Of a stretch of 37,507 nt of DNA, positions 7,290 through 15,329 are shown in pieces; position 1 is the first letter of the stretch; the number at the start of each line of letters is the position of its first letter. The notes below the pieces were generated by a model that was given only the letters and a program-made list of their open reading frames with translations, made no database searches and was not told the origin of the DNA. Made by a program: the position numbers and the translations under genes. The stretch spans positions 1 to 37,507 of the forward strand of contig JACCQZ010000095.1 of assembly GCA_013813875.1 (NCBI GenBank), given 5' to 3'. The DNA comes from Gemmatimonadales bacterium (GTDB lineage: Bacteria > Gemmatimonadota > Gemmatimonadetes > Gemmatimonadales > GWC2-71-9).

Positions 7290-7699
7290 GGGGGCCTCGG
7301 GAGGCAATCTGGAGTTGAGTGTGTCTGCCGGAAGTATGGTGTAACCGGTCCGGCCCGCTACCCCCGATCGGGGCATCGAGACCCGGATCGCGAGTCAAAC
7401 CGATAGTGCGCATGGAGTTGACTACTTGCAGCCCTCCGGGAGTGAATTGGGTCACACGGGCGATGCCCACCGGGGGGCTGGACAGAGGGTGGGGGCTCGG
7501 GGCTAGAATGGCTATGCGTCGCCTCCCCAGGGGAGGGTCGCGTTTGCATCCTCCGACCAAGCGGAGGGTCCACTCTCGCAGCTGACTTTCTCCTTGAGTT
7601 GCGAGCCCCCATCAGCGGCGGGGGCGAGGCGGCAGGCCCGGGAAGAACGAGCTTCGACCGCCAGACCGAGTGCCGCGCAAACAATGAAAAGAGGAGTTT
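7290..7699. other. divergent intergenic region with tandem hairpins
   Basis: These 410 bases separate the gabT-like and saccharopine-dehydrogenase-like genes. I see no gene. Two adjacent hairpins lie near 7520-7570: CCTCC-CCAGG-GGAGG, then CCTCCG-ACCAAG-CGGAGG. A TAGAAT box near 7504, with TGGACA about 19 bases upstream, is a possible plus-strand promoter that would place both hairpins in the leader of the dehydrogenase mRNA. I cannot match the leader to a known riboswitch class. Confidence 0.35.
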
Positions 7700-8938
7700 G
7701 TGAAAGTCCTGATGTTGGGCGCCGGCGCGGTGGGGACCGTGTCCGCCTTGAAATTCGTGCAGGAGGCGATGCTCGAGCAGCTCGTCATCGCCGACGCGGT
7801 TTCCGCCCGCGCCTCCCTCCTTGCGGACCGGCTCCAGGATCCCCGGGTTTCGGCCATGTGGCTCAATGCCGGCGACCGGGCAGCAGTGACCCGCACCATC
7901 CGCGAGACCGGCAGTACCATTCTGCTGAACGCGGCCTTGCCCGCCACCAATATCGAAGTGATGCGCGCCTGCCTGGAGGCCGGCTGCGATTATATCGACC
8001 TGGCCAGCGGTGGCACCGACGCCGACGGCATCCCCAAACTCGACGACCAGTTCGCGCTCGACGCCGAGTTCAAGGCGGCCGGCCGCCTTGCGCTGCTGGG
8101 GATGGGCGCCGACCCCGGCACCACCAATGTCTATGCCGCGTATGCCGCCAAGCATCTGCTCGACGAAGTGACCGAGCTGCGGGTTCGAGACGGCGACAAT
8201 TCCATCTGTCAGGGGCACGATGGATTCGTGGCGGCCTTCAGCCCCTGGGTCTTCATTGACGAGTGTCTCTGCAAAGCCGTCTCCTGGCGCGACGGCCGCT
8301 ATCACCTGGAGCAGCCCCTCACCGGGTTCGAGCCGTTCGACTTTCCTGAGCTCGGCGTGCTCAACTGTTACTACGTTGATCACGAGGAGTCGCAGACCCT
8401 GCCCCGATTCTTTCCCCTGGTCCACACCGTGGATTTCAAGCTGTGCATGGACGATGTGACGGTCGAGACGCTTCGGGTAATGAAGCGCCTCGGGCTCTCG
8501 AACAAGAATCGGGTAAGGGTCGGAGATGCTTCGATCGCGCCCCGGGATCTCGTGGTCTCGCTGCTGCCGCAGCCCAAGGATCTGGCCGGGTTGATGCGGG
8601 GCAAGACCTGCGTCGGTGTTCTCGCCAAGGGGCGCAAGCACGGCGAGCCCAAGGCATACTATATCTACAACGTCTCGGACCACGAGGCCGCCTATACCGA
8701 GTTGGGCGTTCAGGCGACGGCGTATCAGACCGGGATCCCACCGGTCATCGCCGCACGGCTGATTCGCGACGGAATCTGGCGCGGCAGCGGTGTCATGTCG
8801 CCCGAGCAATTCGACCCGGACCCGTTTCTGGAGCGCCTGGCACGCGAGGGCATGCCCTGGCGCCTGCGCGACGACTCGGCGCGCGCCGGGATCCCGAAGG
8901 TGAGAGCGCTGATCTCACTGGAAACGGTGGCGGCGTAG
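7700..8938 (+). CDS. saccharopine dehydrogenase-like NADP-binding protein
   Basis: The GTG start at 7700 follows GAGGAG by a few bases. The 412-residue protein opens with a Rossmann motif, VLMLGAGAVGTVSALKFVQ, then ADAVSARASLLADRL, and has the family marker DYIDLASGGTDADGIPKLDD near residue 95, followed by LLGMGADPGTTNVYAAYAAK. These belong to the saccharopine dehydrogenase / carboxynorspermidine dehydrogenase family, which forms or splits secondary amines between an amino acid and an aldehyde or keto acid using NAD(P). The neighbours (an aldehyde dehydrogenase downstream, a GabT-like aminotransferase and an amine oxidoreductase divergent) fit lysine catabolism via saccharopine or a polyamine pathway. 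It is probably co-transcribed with the aldehyde dehydrogenase 174 bases downstream, although a long inverted repeat lies between them. Confidence 0.8.
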   Translation: MKVLMLGAGAVGTVSALKFVQEAMLEQLVIADAVSARASLLADRLQDPRVSAMWLNAGDRAAVTRTIRETGSTILLNAALPATNIEVMRACLEAGCDYIDLASGGTDADGIPKLDDQFALDAEFKAAGRLALLGMGADPGTTNVYAAYAAKHLLDEVTELRVRDGDNSICQGHDGFVAAFSPWVFIDECLCKAVSWRDGRYHLEQPLTGFEPFDFPELGVLNCYYVDHEESQTLPRFFPLVHTVDFKLCMDDVTVETLRVMKRLGLSNKNRVRVGDASIAPRDLVVSLLPQPKDLAGLMRGKTCVGVLAKGRKHGEPKAYYIYNVSDHEAAYTELGVQATAYQTGIPPVIAARLIRDGIWRGSGVMSPEQFDPDPFLERLAREGMPWRLRDDSARAGIPKVRALISLETVAA

Positions 8939-8965
8939 CAAGAAGGCTCGGTGTTTTAAGCTTTC

Positions 8966-9053
8966 ACCACAGAGGCACAGAGGGCACGGAGAAGAGAACT
9001 TTGTGGGTGTGCTGTTGACCACCAGTTCTCCGTGCCCTCTGTGCCTCTGTGGT
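8966..9053. repeat. long inverted repeat, CACAGAGGCACAG family
   Basis: The left arm starts ACCACAGAGGCACAGAGGGC at 8966 and the right arm ends at 9053 with its reverse complement. At least 27 bases pair perfectly, and a spacer of about 23 bases lies between the arms. The transcript would fold into a very stable hairpin between two genes of one likely operon. A 17-base piece of the same element occurs at 5914-5930. Confidence 0.85.
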
Positions 9054-9112
9054 AAGTTTGAACCGAGAGCCCAGGCCCACAGCGTGAGGTCTGCCTAGAG
9101 GATTGGAGGAGC

Positions 9113-10615
9113 ATGATGACCATCGCGGCGGCAGCAAAGGGAGCGACCCGGAAATCCGAGGTCACCCGCTACCAGATGTATATCAACGGCAAGTTTACCG
9201 ACGCCGAGAGCGGCAAGACGTTCGAGGTGTACGATCCCGCCACCGAGGGCATCATCGCCACCTGCCCGGCGGGCGGACCAGAGGACGTGGACCGGGCGGC
9301 TCAGGCGGCTCACCGCGCCTTCTATGAGGGATGGAAGGGGACGACCGCGCAGGAGCGGGGACGCATCCTCTTTCGGTTGGCCGAGCGGATTCGCGCGCGG
9401 CGGGCCGAGCTGGCGGAGCTGGAGACGATCAACTCCGGCAAGCCGATCGTGGAGGCGGAGTACGACATGGACGACACCGCCACCTGCTACGAGTACTATG
9501 GCGGCCTGGCCACCAAGATCAACGGCGAAGTGCTGCCGGTACCGGCCGATGCCATCGCCTTTGCCATGCGCGAGCCGATCGGGGTGGCGGGCCAGATCAT
9601 TCCCTGGAACTATCCGCTACTGATGGCCGCCTGGAAGATCGCGCCGGCGATCGCGGCCGGCTGCACGGTGGTCATCAAGCCCGCCGAGCAGACACCGCTC
9701 ACCCTGCTCAAGCTCGCCGAGGATTTCGAGGCCGTCGGGCTGCCGCCGGGCGTGGTCAACGTGGTGACCGGGGACGGCCCCGGCGCCGGCGCCCCACTGG
9801 TGGCGCATTCGCTGGTTCGTAAAATCGCCTTTACCGGCAGCGCGGAAGTCGGCAAGCTCATCATGCGCAGCGCCGCCGATCAGCTCAAGCGCGTCTCCCT
9901 CGAGCTGGGTGGGAAGTCGCCCAACATCTTTTTCAGCGACGCCGACTTCGAGAGCGCGGTGGACGGGGCGCTGTTCGGAACCTTCATCAATCAGGGAGAG
10001 GTCTGCTCCGCCGGGAGCCGGGTCCTGGTCCAGCGAGACATCTACACCAAGTTCGTGGATGCCGCCGCCGCCAAAGCCAAGACCATCAAGCTGGGCCGCG
10101 GGCTCGACCGGGAGACCAAGATGGGACCGCTGGTGAGCTCCGAGCAACGGGACCGCGTGGCCGGCTACCTCGAGGTGGGCCGCGGCGAGGCCAAGGTGGC
10201 CGCGGGCGGCGGCAGGCCCAAGGAATTCGACAAGGGATGGTACGTCGAGCCCACCATCTTCTACGACGTTGACAATTCTGCCAGGGTGGCGCAGGAGGAG
10301 ATCTTCGGCCCGGTGATGAGCGTAATTCCCTTCACCGACGAGGCGGACGCCATCCGAATCGCCAACGCCAGCCAGTACGGCCTGGCGGCGGCGGTCTGGA
10401 CGCGTGACATCTTCAAGGCGTTTCGGGTGGTGAAGTCGCTTGAAGCCGGCATCGTGTGGGTCAACCACATGCAGCCGACCTTCGTGGAAGCTCCCTGGGG
10501 CGGCTACAAGGCCTCGGGCTTCGGCCGGGAGCTGGGCCACTGGGGAGTGGAAGAATATCTCGAGACCAAGCAGGTGTTCATCAACTTGGACGAGAAGCCG
10601 ATTGGATGGTATTAG
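9113..10615 (+). CDS. aldehyde dehydrogenase (betaine/omega-amino aldehyde type)
   Basis: The 500-residue protein has the complete ALDH fold: YINGKFTDAESGKTFEVYDP at the N-terminus, the NAD-binding GVAGQIIPWNYPLLMAAWKI, KPAEQTPLTLLKLAE, the base Glu in VSLELGGKSPN, and the catalytic Cys at about residue 298 in NQGEVCSAGSR. The C-terminal EIFGPVMSVIPF and PWGGYKASGFGRELGHWGVE resemble betaine-aldehyde and aminobutyraldehyde dehydrogenases, which oxidise aldehydes to acids with NAD. Two ATGs occur in tandem; GGAGGA lies two bases before the first and five before the second (9116), so the second may be the true start. In this neighbourhood a likely substrate is an aldehyde from polyamine or lysine breakdown, such as aminobutyraldehyde or 2-aminoadipate semialdehyde. 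Confidence 0.93.
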   Translation: MMTIAAAAKGATRKSEVTRYQMYINGKFTDAESGKTFEVYDPATEGIIATCPAGGPEDVDRAAQAAHRAFYEGWKGTTAQERGRILFRLAERIRARRAELAELETINSGKPIVEAEYDMDDTATCYEYYGGLATKINGEVLPVPADAIAFAMREPIGVAGQIIPWNYPLLMAAWKIAPAIAAGCTVVIKPAEQTPLTLLKLAEDFEAVGLPPGVVNVVTGDGPGAGAPLVAHSLVRKIAFTGSAEVGKLIMRSAADQLKRVSLELGGKSPNIFFSDADFESAVDGALFGTFINQGEVCSAGSRVLVQRDIYTKFVDAAAAKAKTIKLGRGLDRETKMGPLVSSEQRDRVAGYLEVGRGEAKVAAGGGRPKEFDKGWYVEPTIFYDVDNSARVAQEEIFGPVMSVIPFTDEADAIRIANASQYGLAAAVWTRDIFKAFRVVKSLEAGIVWVNHMQPTFVEAPWGGYKASGFGRELGHWGVEEYLETKQVFINLDEKPIGWY

Positions 10616-10624
10616 AGAGTGCAG

Positions 10625-11100
10625 GTGCTGAGTGGGTGGGAGTGACAAGTGACAAGTGACGAGTGACAAGTGAAAAGTGAAAAGGGACCTCTCCGTTTTC
10701 TGTGTGTGAGGCGTGGGTGACATCACGTGGTCTTGATGATCTTCCGCAGCTGCAGGTGCAGGCTCTCGATCGCGGATAGCGGAGGCCGTCTGGACTGACC
10801 GCGAAGGCCGCGAGCGCCGCCGCGCCCGCGGCCACCGTCTCGGCCCGGTAGAGGGTCCGAAGCACCGCCGCGACGCGCTTGCGGTCCTGATAGGAGACGT
10901 AGGCCAGGCTCCGCCGCACCAAGTGCACGACGCAGGGACGCCTGCGGGGGCTTGCGTGGTCGGGCCATAATACCTCCTGACTACAGAGTATGGCCTCAGA
11001 CACAGAATTTCCGACAGGCCCAGTGAAGGCGGAAGCGTACCACTCCGCACTTGTCACTTGTCACTTTCCTCTTTCCTTCCTCCTTCCACCAACTCAGCAC
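10625..11100. repeat. inverted GTGACAAGTGAC repeat arms flanking a transposase remnant
   Basis: The left arm (10625-10685) reads GTGCTGAGT-GGTGG and then AGTGACAAGTGACAAGTGAC. The right arm (11048-11100) carries the reverse complement: CACTTGTCACTTGTCACTTT followed by CCACCAACTCAGCAC. Both segments occur in the same order, so the arms are homologous. About 360 bases lie between them, mainly the IS256-type remnant. Confidence 0.65.
10723..10970 (-). pseudogene. remnant of an IS256-family transposase
   Basis: Two minus-strand frames each carry a recognisable piece of an IS256 (mutator-type) transposase. One reads CVVHLVRRSLAYVSYQDRKR followed by VAAVLRTLYRAETVAAGAAA, matching the family's C.VH..R.SL.YVS..DRK region. 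The other, just downstream, reads SAIESLHLQLRKIIKTT, matching the NAIESLNRQLRK.IKT motif near the family C-terminus. The intervening stretch of about 40 residues is missing and the frame changes, so this is a decayed internal fragment. Neither the first catalytic Asp region nor terminal inverted repeats of the IS are visible. The gene cannot be functional. Confidence 0.85.
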
Positions 11101-11110
11101 TGAGCACTCT

Positions 11111-12814
11111 TCACAAACCCTCCCCCTCCCCCAGCATCTCTCTCCTCACCAGCGGAATCGGCGGCCCGCCGTAGGAGAGAAAGCGGTCGTGGAACTCGCG
11201 CCAGGCCATTCGGCCGCCGCGAGACTTTGTCCAGTCCTCCCGCAGCTTCATGATCATCAACTTGCCGAGGGTGTAGTTGAGGTAGGCCGGGTCGTAGGTG
11301 CCGCGGGCGGCCTGTTGGCGGGCGTTGCCGGCGTCCTGGTAACCCTGCTCCCGGAACATCCGCTCCGATTCGGCGACCGTCATCCCCTTGGTGTGCAGGC
11401 CGATGGCCGACATGTAGCGGACGTTGCGCAGCAAGGCGTTGAGGAGCTGGCCGATGTGCACCTCGGCGTCGCCACCCCCGAGCCCCGCCTCCCACACCAT
11501 CTCCTCGGTGTAGTGCGCCCATCCCTCGGCAAAGGCGTAGCCCACGAAGACCTTGCCGAAGGTCGAGCGGGCACGGTTGGAGTGCAGGAAGTTGAGAAAA
11601 TGCCCCGGCCACACCTCGTGCACGCTGGTGAAGAGCAGCTCCGCGGCACCGGGCACGTATGCCCGCTGCTCCTCCAGCGACCAGCTCGGGTCCGGCGGCG
11701 CGATATAGTAAATGGAGGGCAGCCCTTTCTCGTAGGGGCCCGGAATGTCAATGTACGCCGAGTTGAACCGCTGATACGGAGGCGACTCCCGAACCAGCGC
11801 CTGCTCGGTCCCTGGGATCGAGACGAGTTGGCGCTCGCGCAGGAACTGCTCGAGGGTGTCGAGCTGCCGCAGCGCTCCGGCGACCGGTCCACCCGCCGTC
11901 TTGTTGGCGTTGACCCGCTGAGCGCACTCCGGGATCGGCCGGCCCGGCGCGAATCGGGCGCACGCCGCCCGTATGGCCGCCAGGTTTCGCTCCAGGTCGG
12001 CGCGGCCGACCTCCTCCAGGCGCTCGAGCGAAACCTCCACCCCCTCGGTCTCCCACAGCATGCGCTGAAAGAGCTCGGCGCCCATGGCGAAGTCGTCCGT
12101 CCCTCGCTTGGCTTCCGCCGCAAACCATTGACCGGTGGCCGAGAGGGCCCGGATAGCTTCCGCATTCGCCACCTCGAAGCTGGCGCGAAGCGCCGCATCG
12201 GTTACCGGCGCGAAGACGGTGGGCACATCCTGCTCCAGGTAGCTCGCCAGCCCCGAGAACCGTCCCTGCGCGATCTCGGCGTACACCTTGGGCAGAGGGG
12301 TGCGAAGATTGGAGCGCATCTGGGCCAGCGCGCGCGGCAGTCCCTCGGCATAGCGGATGAAAGCGCGCATCCGCTGGGGGAGCGGGGCATATTCGCGGGC
12401 AAGATAGACGTTGGGGTCAATCTGATCGGAGTACCATTCCGGGTTTCGCCGGGGCCAGTCGGCCTGCTCGAGCCAGAAGAGGTCGTCGTCAATTCTGGAG
12501 ACGAGATAGTCCCGCTCGAGGCGCCGGGTGGAGTCGGCGGGAGGAAGTCGGAAATCCACGGCGCCGTCTCGAAGCGCGTGCAGCCGCCCCACCCACCCCT
12601 CGAGCCCCGCCTCACTCCAATCGGGCCACCCGCCGTCGAACTCGTGGCGGCCCTGGTTGACGGCGAAGGGGGGATTGGCCCTGAAGTAGCTTTCCAGGAA
12701 GCCGGCGACGAACCGGTCCCAGTCGGGAGCCGCGGGAGCGGGCTGTCCGGTGCTGCAGGCGAGGGAGAGAGTCACTGCGGCGGCAACAATTCCGCGGCCG
12801 GACCGGGAAGTCAC
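11111..12814 (-). CDS. DUF885 lipoprotein (M32-like metallopeptidase fold)
   Basis: The track start is 12895, but a GTG at 12814 begins a compact lipoprotein signal, VTSRSGRGIVAAAVTLSLAC, with AGG a few bases upstream. This gives about 567 residues. The DUF885 hallmarks are present: a zinc-site-like SVHEVWPGHFLNFLHSN (HExxxGH) and, some 30 residues on, FAEGWAHYTEEMVWEAGLG, supplying the downstream Glu/His. The middle region QFLRERQLVSIPGTEQALVR and YQRFNSAYIDIPGPYEKG is also typical, as is the end GTYDPAYLNYTLGKLMIMKL. The family is thought to be related to carboxypeptidase-like metalloenzymes; the substrate is not established. The protein should be tethered to the envelope. It is divergent from the histidine kinase with only about 95 bases between the starts. 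Confidence 0.9.
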   Translation of the reverse strand: MTSRSGRGIVAAAVTLSLACSTGQPAPAAPDWDRFVAGFLESYFRANPPFAVNQGRHEFDGGWPDWSEAGLEGWVGRLHALRDGAVDFRLPPADSTRRLERDYLVSRIDDDLFWLEQADWPRRNPEWYSDQIDPNVYLAREYAPLPQRMRAFIRYAEGLPRALAQMRSNLRTPLPKVYAEIAQGRFSGLASYLEQDVPTVFAPVTDAALRASFEVANAEAIRALSATGQWFAAEAKRGTDDFAMGAELFQRMLWETEGVEVSLERLEEVGRADLERNLAAIRAACARFAPGRPIPECAQRVNANKTAGGPVAGALRQLDTLEQFLRERQLVSIPGTEQALVRESPPYQRFNSAYIDIPGPYEKGLPSIYYIAPPDPSWSLEEQRAYVPGAAELLFTSVHEVWPGHFLNFLHSNRARSTFGKVFVGYAFAEGWAHYTEEMVWEAGLGGGDAEVHIGQLLNALLRNVRYMSAIGLHTKGMTVAESERMFREQGYQDAGNARQQAARGTYDPAYLNYTLGKLMIMKLREDWTKSRGGRMAWREFHDRFLSYGGPPIPLVRREMLGEGEGL

Positions 12815-12908
12815 AGAGAACCTGCCTGGTGGAAGGACACCGACGTTGCGCGGCCCGTAATCTTCCCGTTTGTTTCGACCCATGCAAGCGACCACGCTCG
12901 GGAGTGAG

Positions 12909-14657
12909 ATGGAGCTGGACGCCGCCCTGCTTCAGGCCGCCATCACGGCCGCGCTGGCGGTGCTCTGCGCCTTTCTCTTCCACCGCTACCGCAAGCCATA
13001 CTTCGCCTGGTGGGCAGGGGCGTGGGGGCTGTACCTGCTGCGGGTGGGCGCTATCTCCAGCTTTCTGCTCACCTCCGACTGGGCCTGGCTCTACTGGCAC
13101 CAGGTCTTCACCGGCTGGACCGCTCTCGCCCTGCTGTACGCCGCCCTCCTCTTCTCCCAGCAGGTACGCTGGCGCTGGTGGTATCTCGGAATGGTCCTGT
13201 TCCCGCCGGTCTGGTCTTACATAGCCATCTACCGGCTGGACAACTTTCTCGCCGCCGCGGGGCCCGCGGTGCTCTTTCTGAGCCTCTCCACTCTGTGGAC
13301 CGGATGGGTGTTCTTCCGCTACCGGCGCCAGGTTGCTTCCAGCGGCGCCACTCTCCTGACGGTGGCCTTCGCTCTCTGGGGACTGCACCATCTCGACTAC
13401 CCCTTTCTGCGGGCGCGCGGCGCGTGGGCTCCCTGGGGCTACTACATAGACATCCTGCTCGCCCTCGTGGTCGGCGCCGGGATTCTCCTCCTGGTGCTCG
13501 ACGACCTTCGTCGTGGCCTGGGGGCGCTGTCAGCCCTCTCCGGCGACCTGCAGCACGCCGGCAGGAAGCAGGACGTAGTGGACGTTCTCCTGGCGCGGCC
13601 GCTCACCCTCCCAGCCGTAAAGGGAAGCGCGCTTTCTCTGCTCAATGGCGGCCGGGCCCGCTTCGTCCGCGGCGCGGGCGTCTGCACCGACTGGGTCGGC
13701 ACCGAACCGGCAGGACCGGCGGCGCTGGTGCTTGGCCGGGCGCTGGAGACGGGCCGGCCCCAGGTTTCGGGTGACTGGGCCGATCAGCGGGCCGGCGGAT
13801 CGGCCGCTTACCCCTACGCCGCGGTGCTGCCGCTGCTGCGGGAGGACGCGGTTATCGGCGCGCTGGTGCTGGTGGGAGAGGCGCGCGACCCCTTTACCGC
13901 GCTGGATGACCGCTTTCTGGTCGCGCTGGGACAGCAGGTGGGCGCCGCGCTGGAGCAGGCCGACCTCTACAGCCGGCTGCAGGCCCGCACCGTCGAGCTG
14001 GCCCGGCTCTCCGCCCGCATGATCGAGCAGCACGAAGAGGAGCGGCGCCGGCTCTCCCGCGAGCTGCACGACGAAACCGCGCAGGTCTTCTCGGCCGTGA
14101 AGATGGAGCTGGGCATGCTGCGCGAGGCGGCCGCACCGGCCCCCGCGGCACGACTCGACCATGTGCTGGGGCTGATTGACACCGGCATCCGGAGCATCCG
14201 CAGCGTCACCAACGACCTTCGTCCATCGCTGCTGGACGACCTCGGTCTGCTGCCGGCTCTCCGATCGCTGGTCGCTGATTTCAGCGAGCGCAGCGGCATC
14301 CGGGCCGGGCTGGCCGCACCGCCGTCGCTGCCACCGCTCTCCAAGGAAGCGGAGCTGGCGCTGTTCCGCGCCCTGCAGGAAGCGCTCTCCAACGTGCTGC
14401 GTCACGCGGGAGCTCGGTCGGTGAATATCGGGATCTCGGTGAGCAGCACCGGTATCCTCCTCGAGGTGCGGGACGACGGCCGCGGCGTCCCCGATGAGAG
14501 CGCCCCGGACCGGCTGAGGCTCGACCGACACATGGGCCTCGCCGGGATGCGGGAACGGATCAGTGCCCTGGGGGGTACGGTGCGCTTTCAGGGGGCTCCG
14601 GGAGTCGGCGCATCGCTCGAGGTGCTGGTGCCCGCGGGACCGACGGGGACCGGGTGA
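12909..14657 (+). CDS. membrane sensor histidine kinase (7TM-like, GAF, HisKA_3)
   Basis: The ATG at 12909 (MELDAALLQAAITAAL) has GGGAG five bases upstream and is preferred to the track start 12870, giving 582 residues. The first 215 residues or so form about seven hydrophobic segments. A GAF-like domain follows at about 230-370 (VLGRALETGRPQVSGDWADQ, YAAVLPLLREDAVIGALVLV). The HisKA_3 dimerisation helix has its phospho-acceptor His in RRRLSRELHDETAQVFSAVK. The HATPase domain shows ALQEALSNVLRHAGARSVNI, VRDDGRGVPDE and HMGLAGMRERISALGG. This is the NarX/DesK-type class that pairs with LuxR-type response regulators. The next gene is exactly such a regulator and overlaps the kinase by four bases (GTGA). 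The signal sensed is unknown. Confidence 0.93.
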   Translation: MELDAALLQAAITAALAVLCAFLFHRYRKPYFAWWAGAWGLYLLRVGAISSFLLTSDWAWLYWHQVFTGWTALALLYAALLFSQQVRWRWWYLGMVLFPPVWSYIAIYRLDNFLAAAGPAVLFLSLSTLWTGWVFFRYRRQVASSGATLLTVAFALWGLHHLDYPFLRARGAWAPWGYYIDILLALVVGAGILLLVLDDLRRGLGALSALSGDLQHAGRKQDVVDVLLARPLTLPAVKGSALSLLNGGRARFVRGAGVCTDWVGTEPAGPAALVLGRALETGRPQVSGDWADQRAGGSAAYPYAAVLPLLREDAVIGALVLVGEARDPFTALDDRFLVALGQQVGAALEQADLYSRLQARTVELARLSARMIEQHEEERRRLSRELHDETAQVFSAVKMELGMLREAAAPAPAARLDHVLGLIDTGIRSIRSVTNDLRPSLLDDLGLLPALRSLVADFSERSGIRAGLAAPPSLPPLSKEAELALFRALQEALSNVLRHAGARSVNIGISVSSTGILLEVRDDGRGVPDESAPDRLRLDRHMGLAGMRERISALGGTVRFQGAPGVGASLEVLVPAGPTGTG

Positions 14658-15313
14658 CGGAGACACCCATCCGGGTCCTCGTGGCCGATGACCACGCCAT
14701 CGTTCGCACCGGAATCCGGCATGTGCTGGAAGGAGAGCCGGGGTTCGTGGTGGTGGCGGAGGCGTCGAACGGTGAGGAGGCTCTTGCCCTGGCTGGAGAG
14801 TTGCGGCCCGACGTGGCGGTGCTGGACATCTCCATGCCCGGCGTGTCGGGGCTTCGGGTAACAGCGGAGCTCCAGCGGCACTCCCCCAAGACCCGGGTAC
14901 TCATTCTCAGCATGCACGACAACACCGAGTATGTACTGGAAAGCGTACGGGCCGGCGCCCACGGCTACATCCTCAAGGACTCGGCGGCGACCGAGTTGCG
15001 CGGCGCGGTCAGGGCAGTGTGCCGCGGCGAGTCGTACTTCAGCCCGCCCATCGCCAGCCGGCTGAGCGCCGTCGTGCGGGACGGGCCGGCTGCCGAAACC
15101 GGCGTTCGCATGCTCGGCCTGCTGACCAGCCGTGAGCGGGAGGTCCTGACGGGAGTGGCTCGCGGGCTCACCAACAAGGAGATCGCGCTTGAGCTGGGGA
15201 TCAGTCACCGCACGGTCGAGACCCATCGCGAGAGTCTGATGCGGAAGCTCAAGCTGAGGACGGTGGCGGAGCTCACCCGCTTCGCGCTCGAGTCCCGAGT
15301 GATCGGACCCTGA
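14654..15313 (+). CDS. NarL/LuxR-family response regulator
   Basis: This 219-residue protein starts at a GTG overlapping the kinase stop. The receiver domain has the acidic pair in IRVLVADDHAIVRTG, the phospho-accepting Asp in VAVLDISMPGVSG, the Ser/Thr switch region VLILSMHD and the conserved Lys in GYILKDSAATEL. The C-terminal DNA-binding domain is a full LuxR-type helix-turn-helix: LTSREREVLTGVARGLTNKE followed by IALELGISHRTVETHRESLM. It is the cognate partner of the upstream kinase by gene order and coupling. The ferrochelatase gene begins 16 bases after its stop codon but has a promoter-like box of its own, so heme synthesis is a possible target, not a demonstrated one. Confidence 0.95.
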   Translation: MTETPIRVLVADDHAIVRTGIRHVLEGEPGFVVVAEASNGEEALALAGELRPDVAVLDISMPGVSGLRVTAELQRHSPKTRVLILSMHDNTEYVLESVRAGAHGYILKDSAATELRGAVRAVCRGESYFSPPIASRLSAVVRDGPAAETGVRMLGLLTSREREVLTGVARGLTNKEIALELGISHRTVETHRESLMRKLKLRTVAELTRFALESRVIGP

Positions 15314-15317
15314 CGGT

Positions 15318-15323
15318 TATATT
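15318..15323 (+). promoter_or_regulatory. -10-like box of a possible leaderless hemH promoter
   Basis: TATATT ends six bases before the hemH ATG, and no ribosome binding site is visible in the intervening GCGCCG. The spacing matches that seen for arsR (4163-4196), where a -10 box also ends six bases before the start codon. It suggests hemH can be transcribed as a leaderless mRNA independently of the upstream two-component genes. Confidence 0.5.
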
Positions 15324-15329
15324 GCGCCG

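Noticed and set aside
7358-8809. 483-residue minus-strand ORF over the saccharopine-dehydrogenase-like gene
   Set aside because: Mirror of a gene with a clear Rossmann motif; no family features on the minus strand.
10641-10690. GTGACAAGTGAC tandem units as a CRISPR array
   Set aside because: The units are contiguous with no spacers, and a reverse-complement arm lies 400 bases away; this is a dispersed repeat.
11051-12907. 618-residue plus-strand ORF
   Set aside because: Antisense to the DUF885 gene, which has a lipobox and metal-site motifs; this ORF has none.
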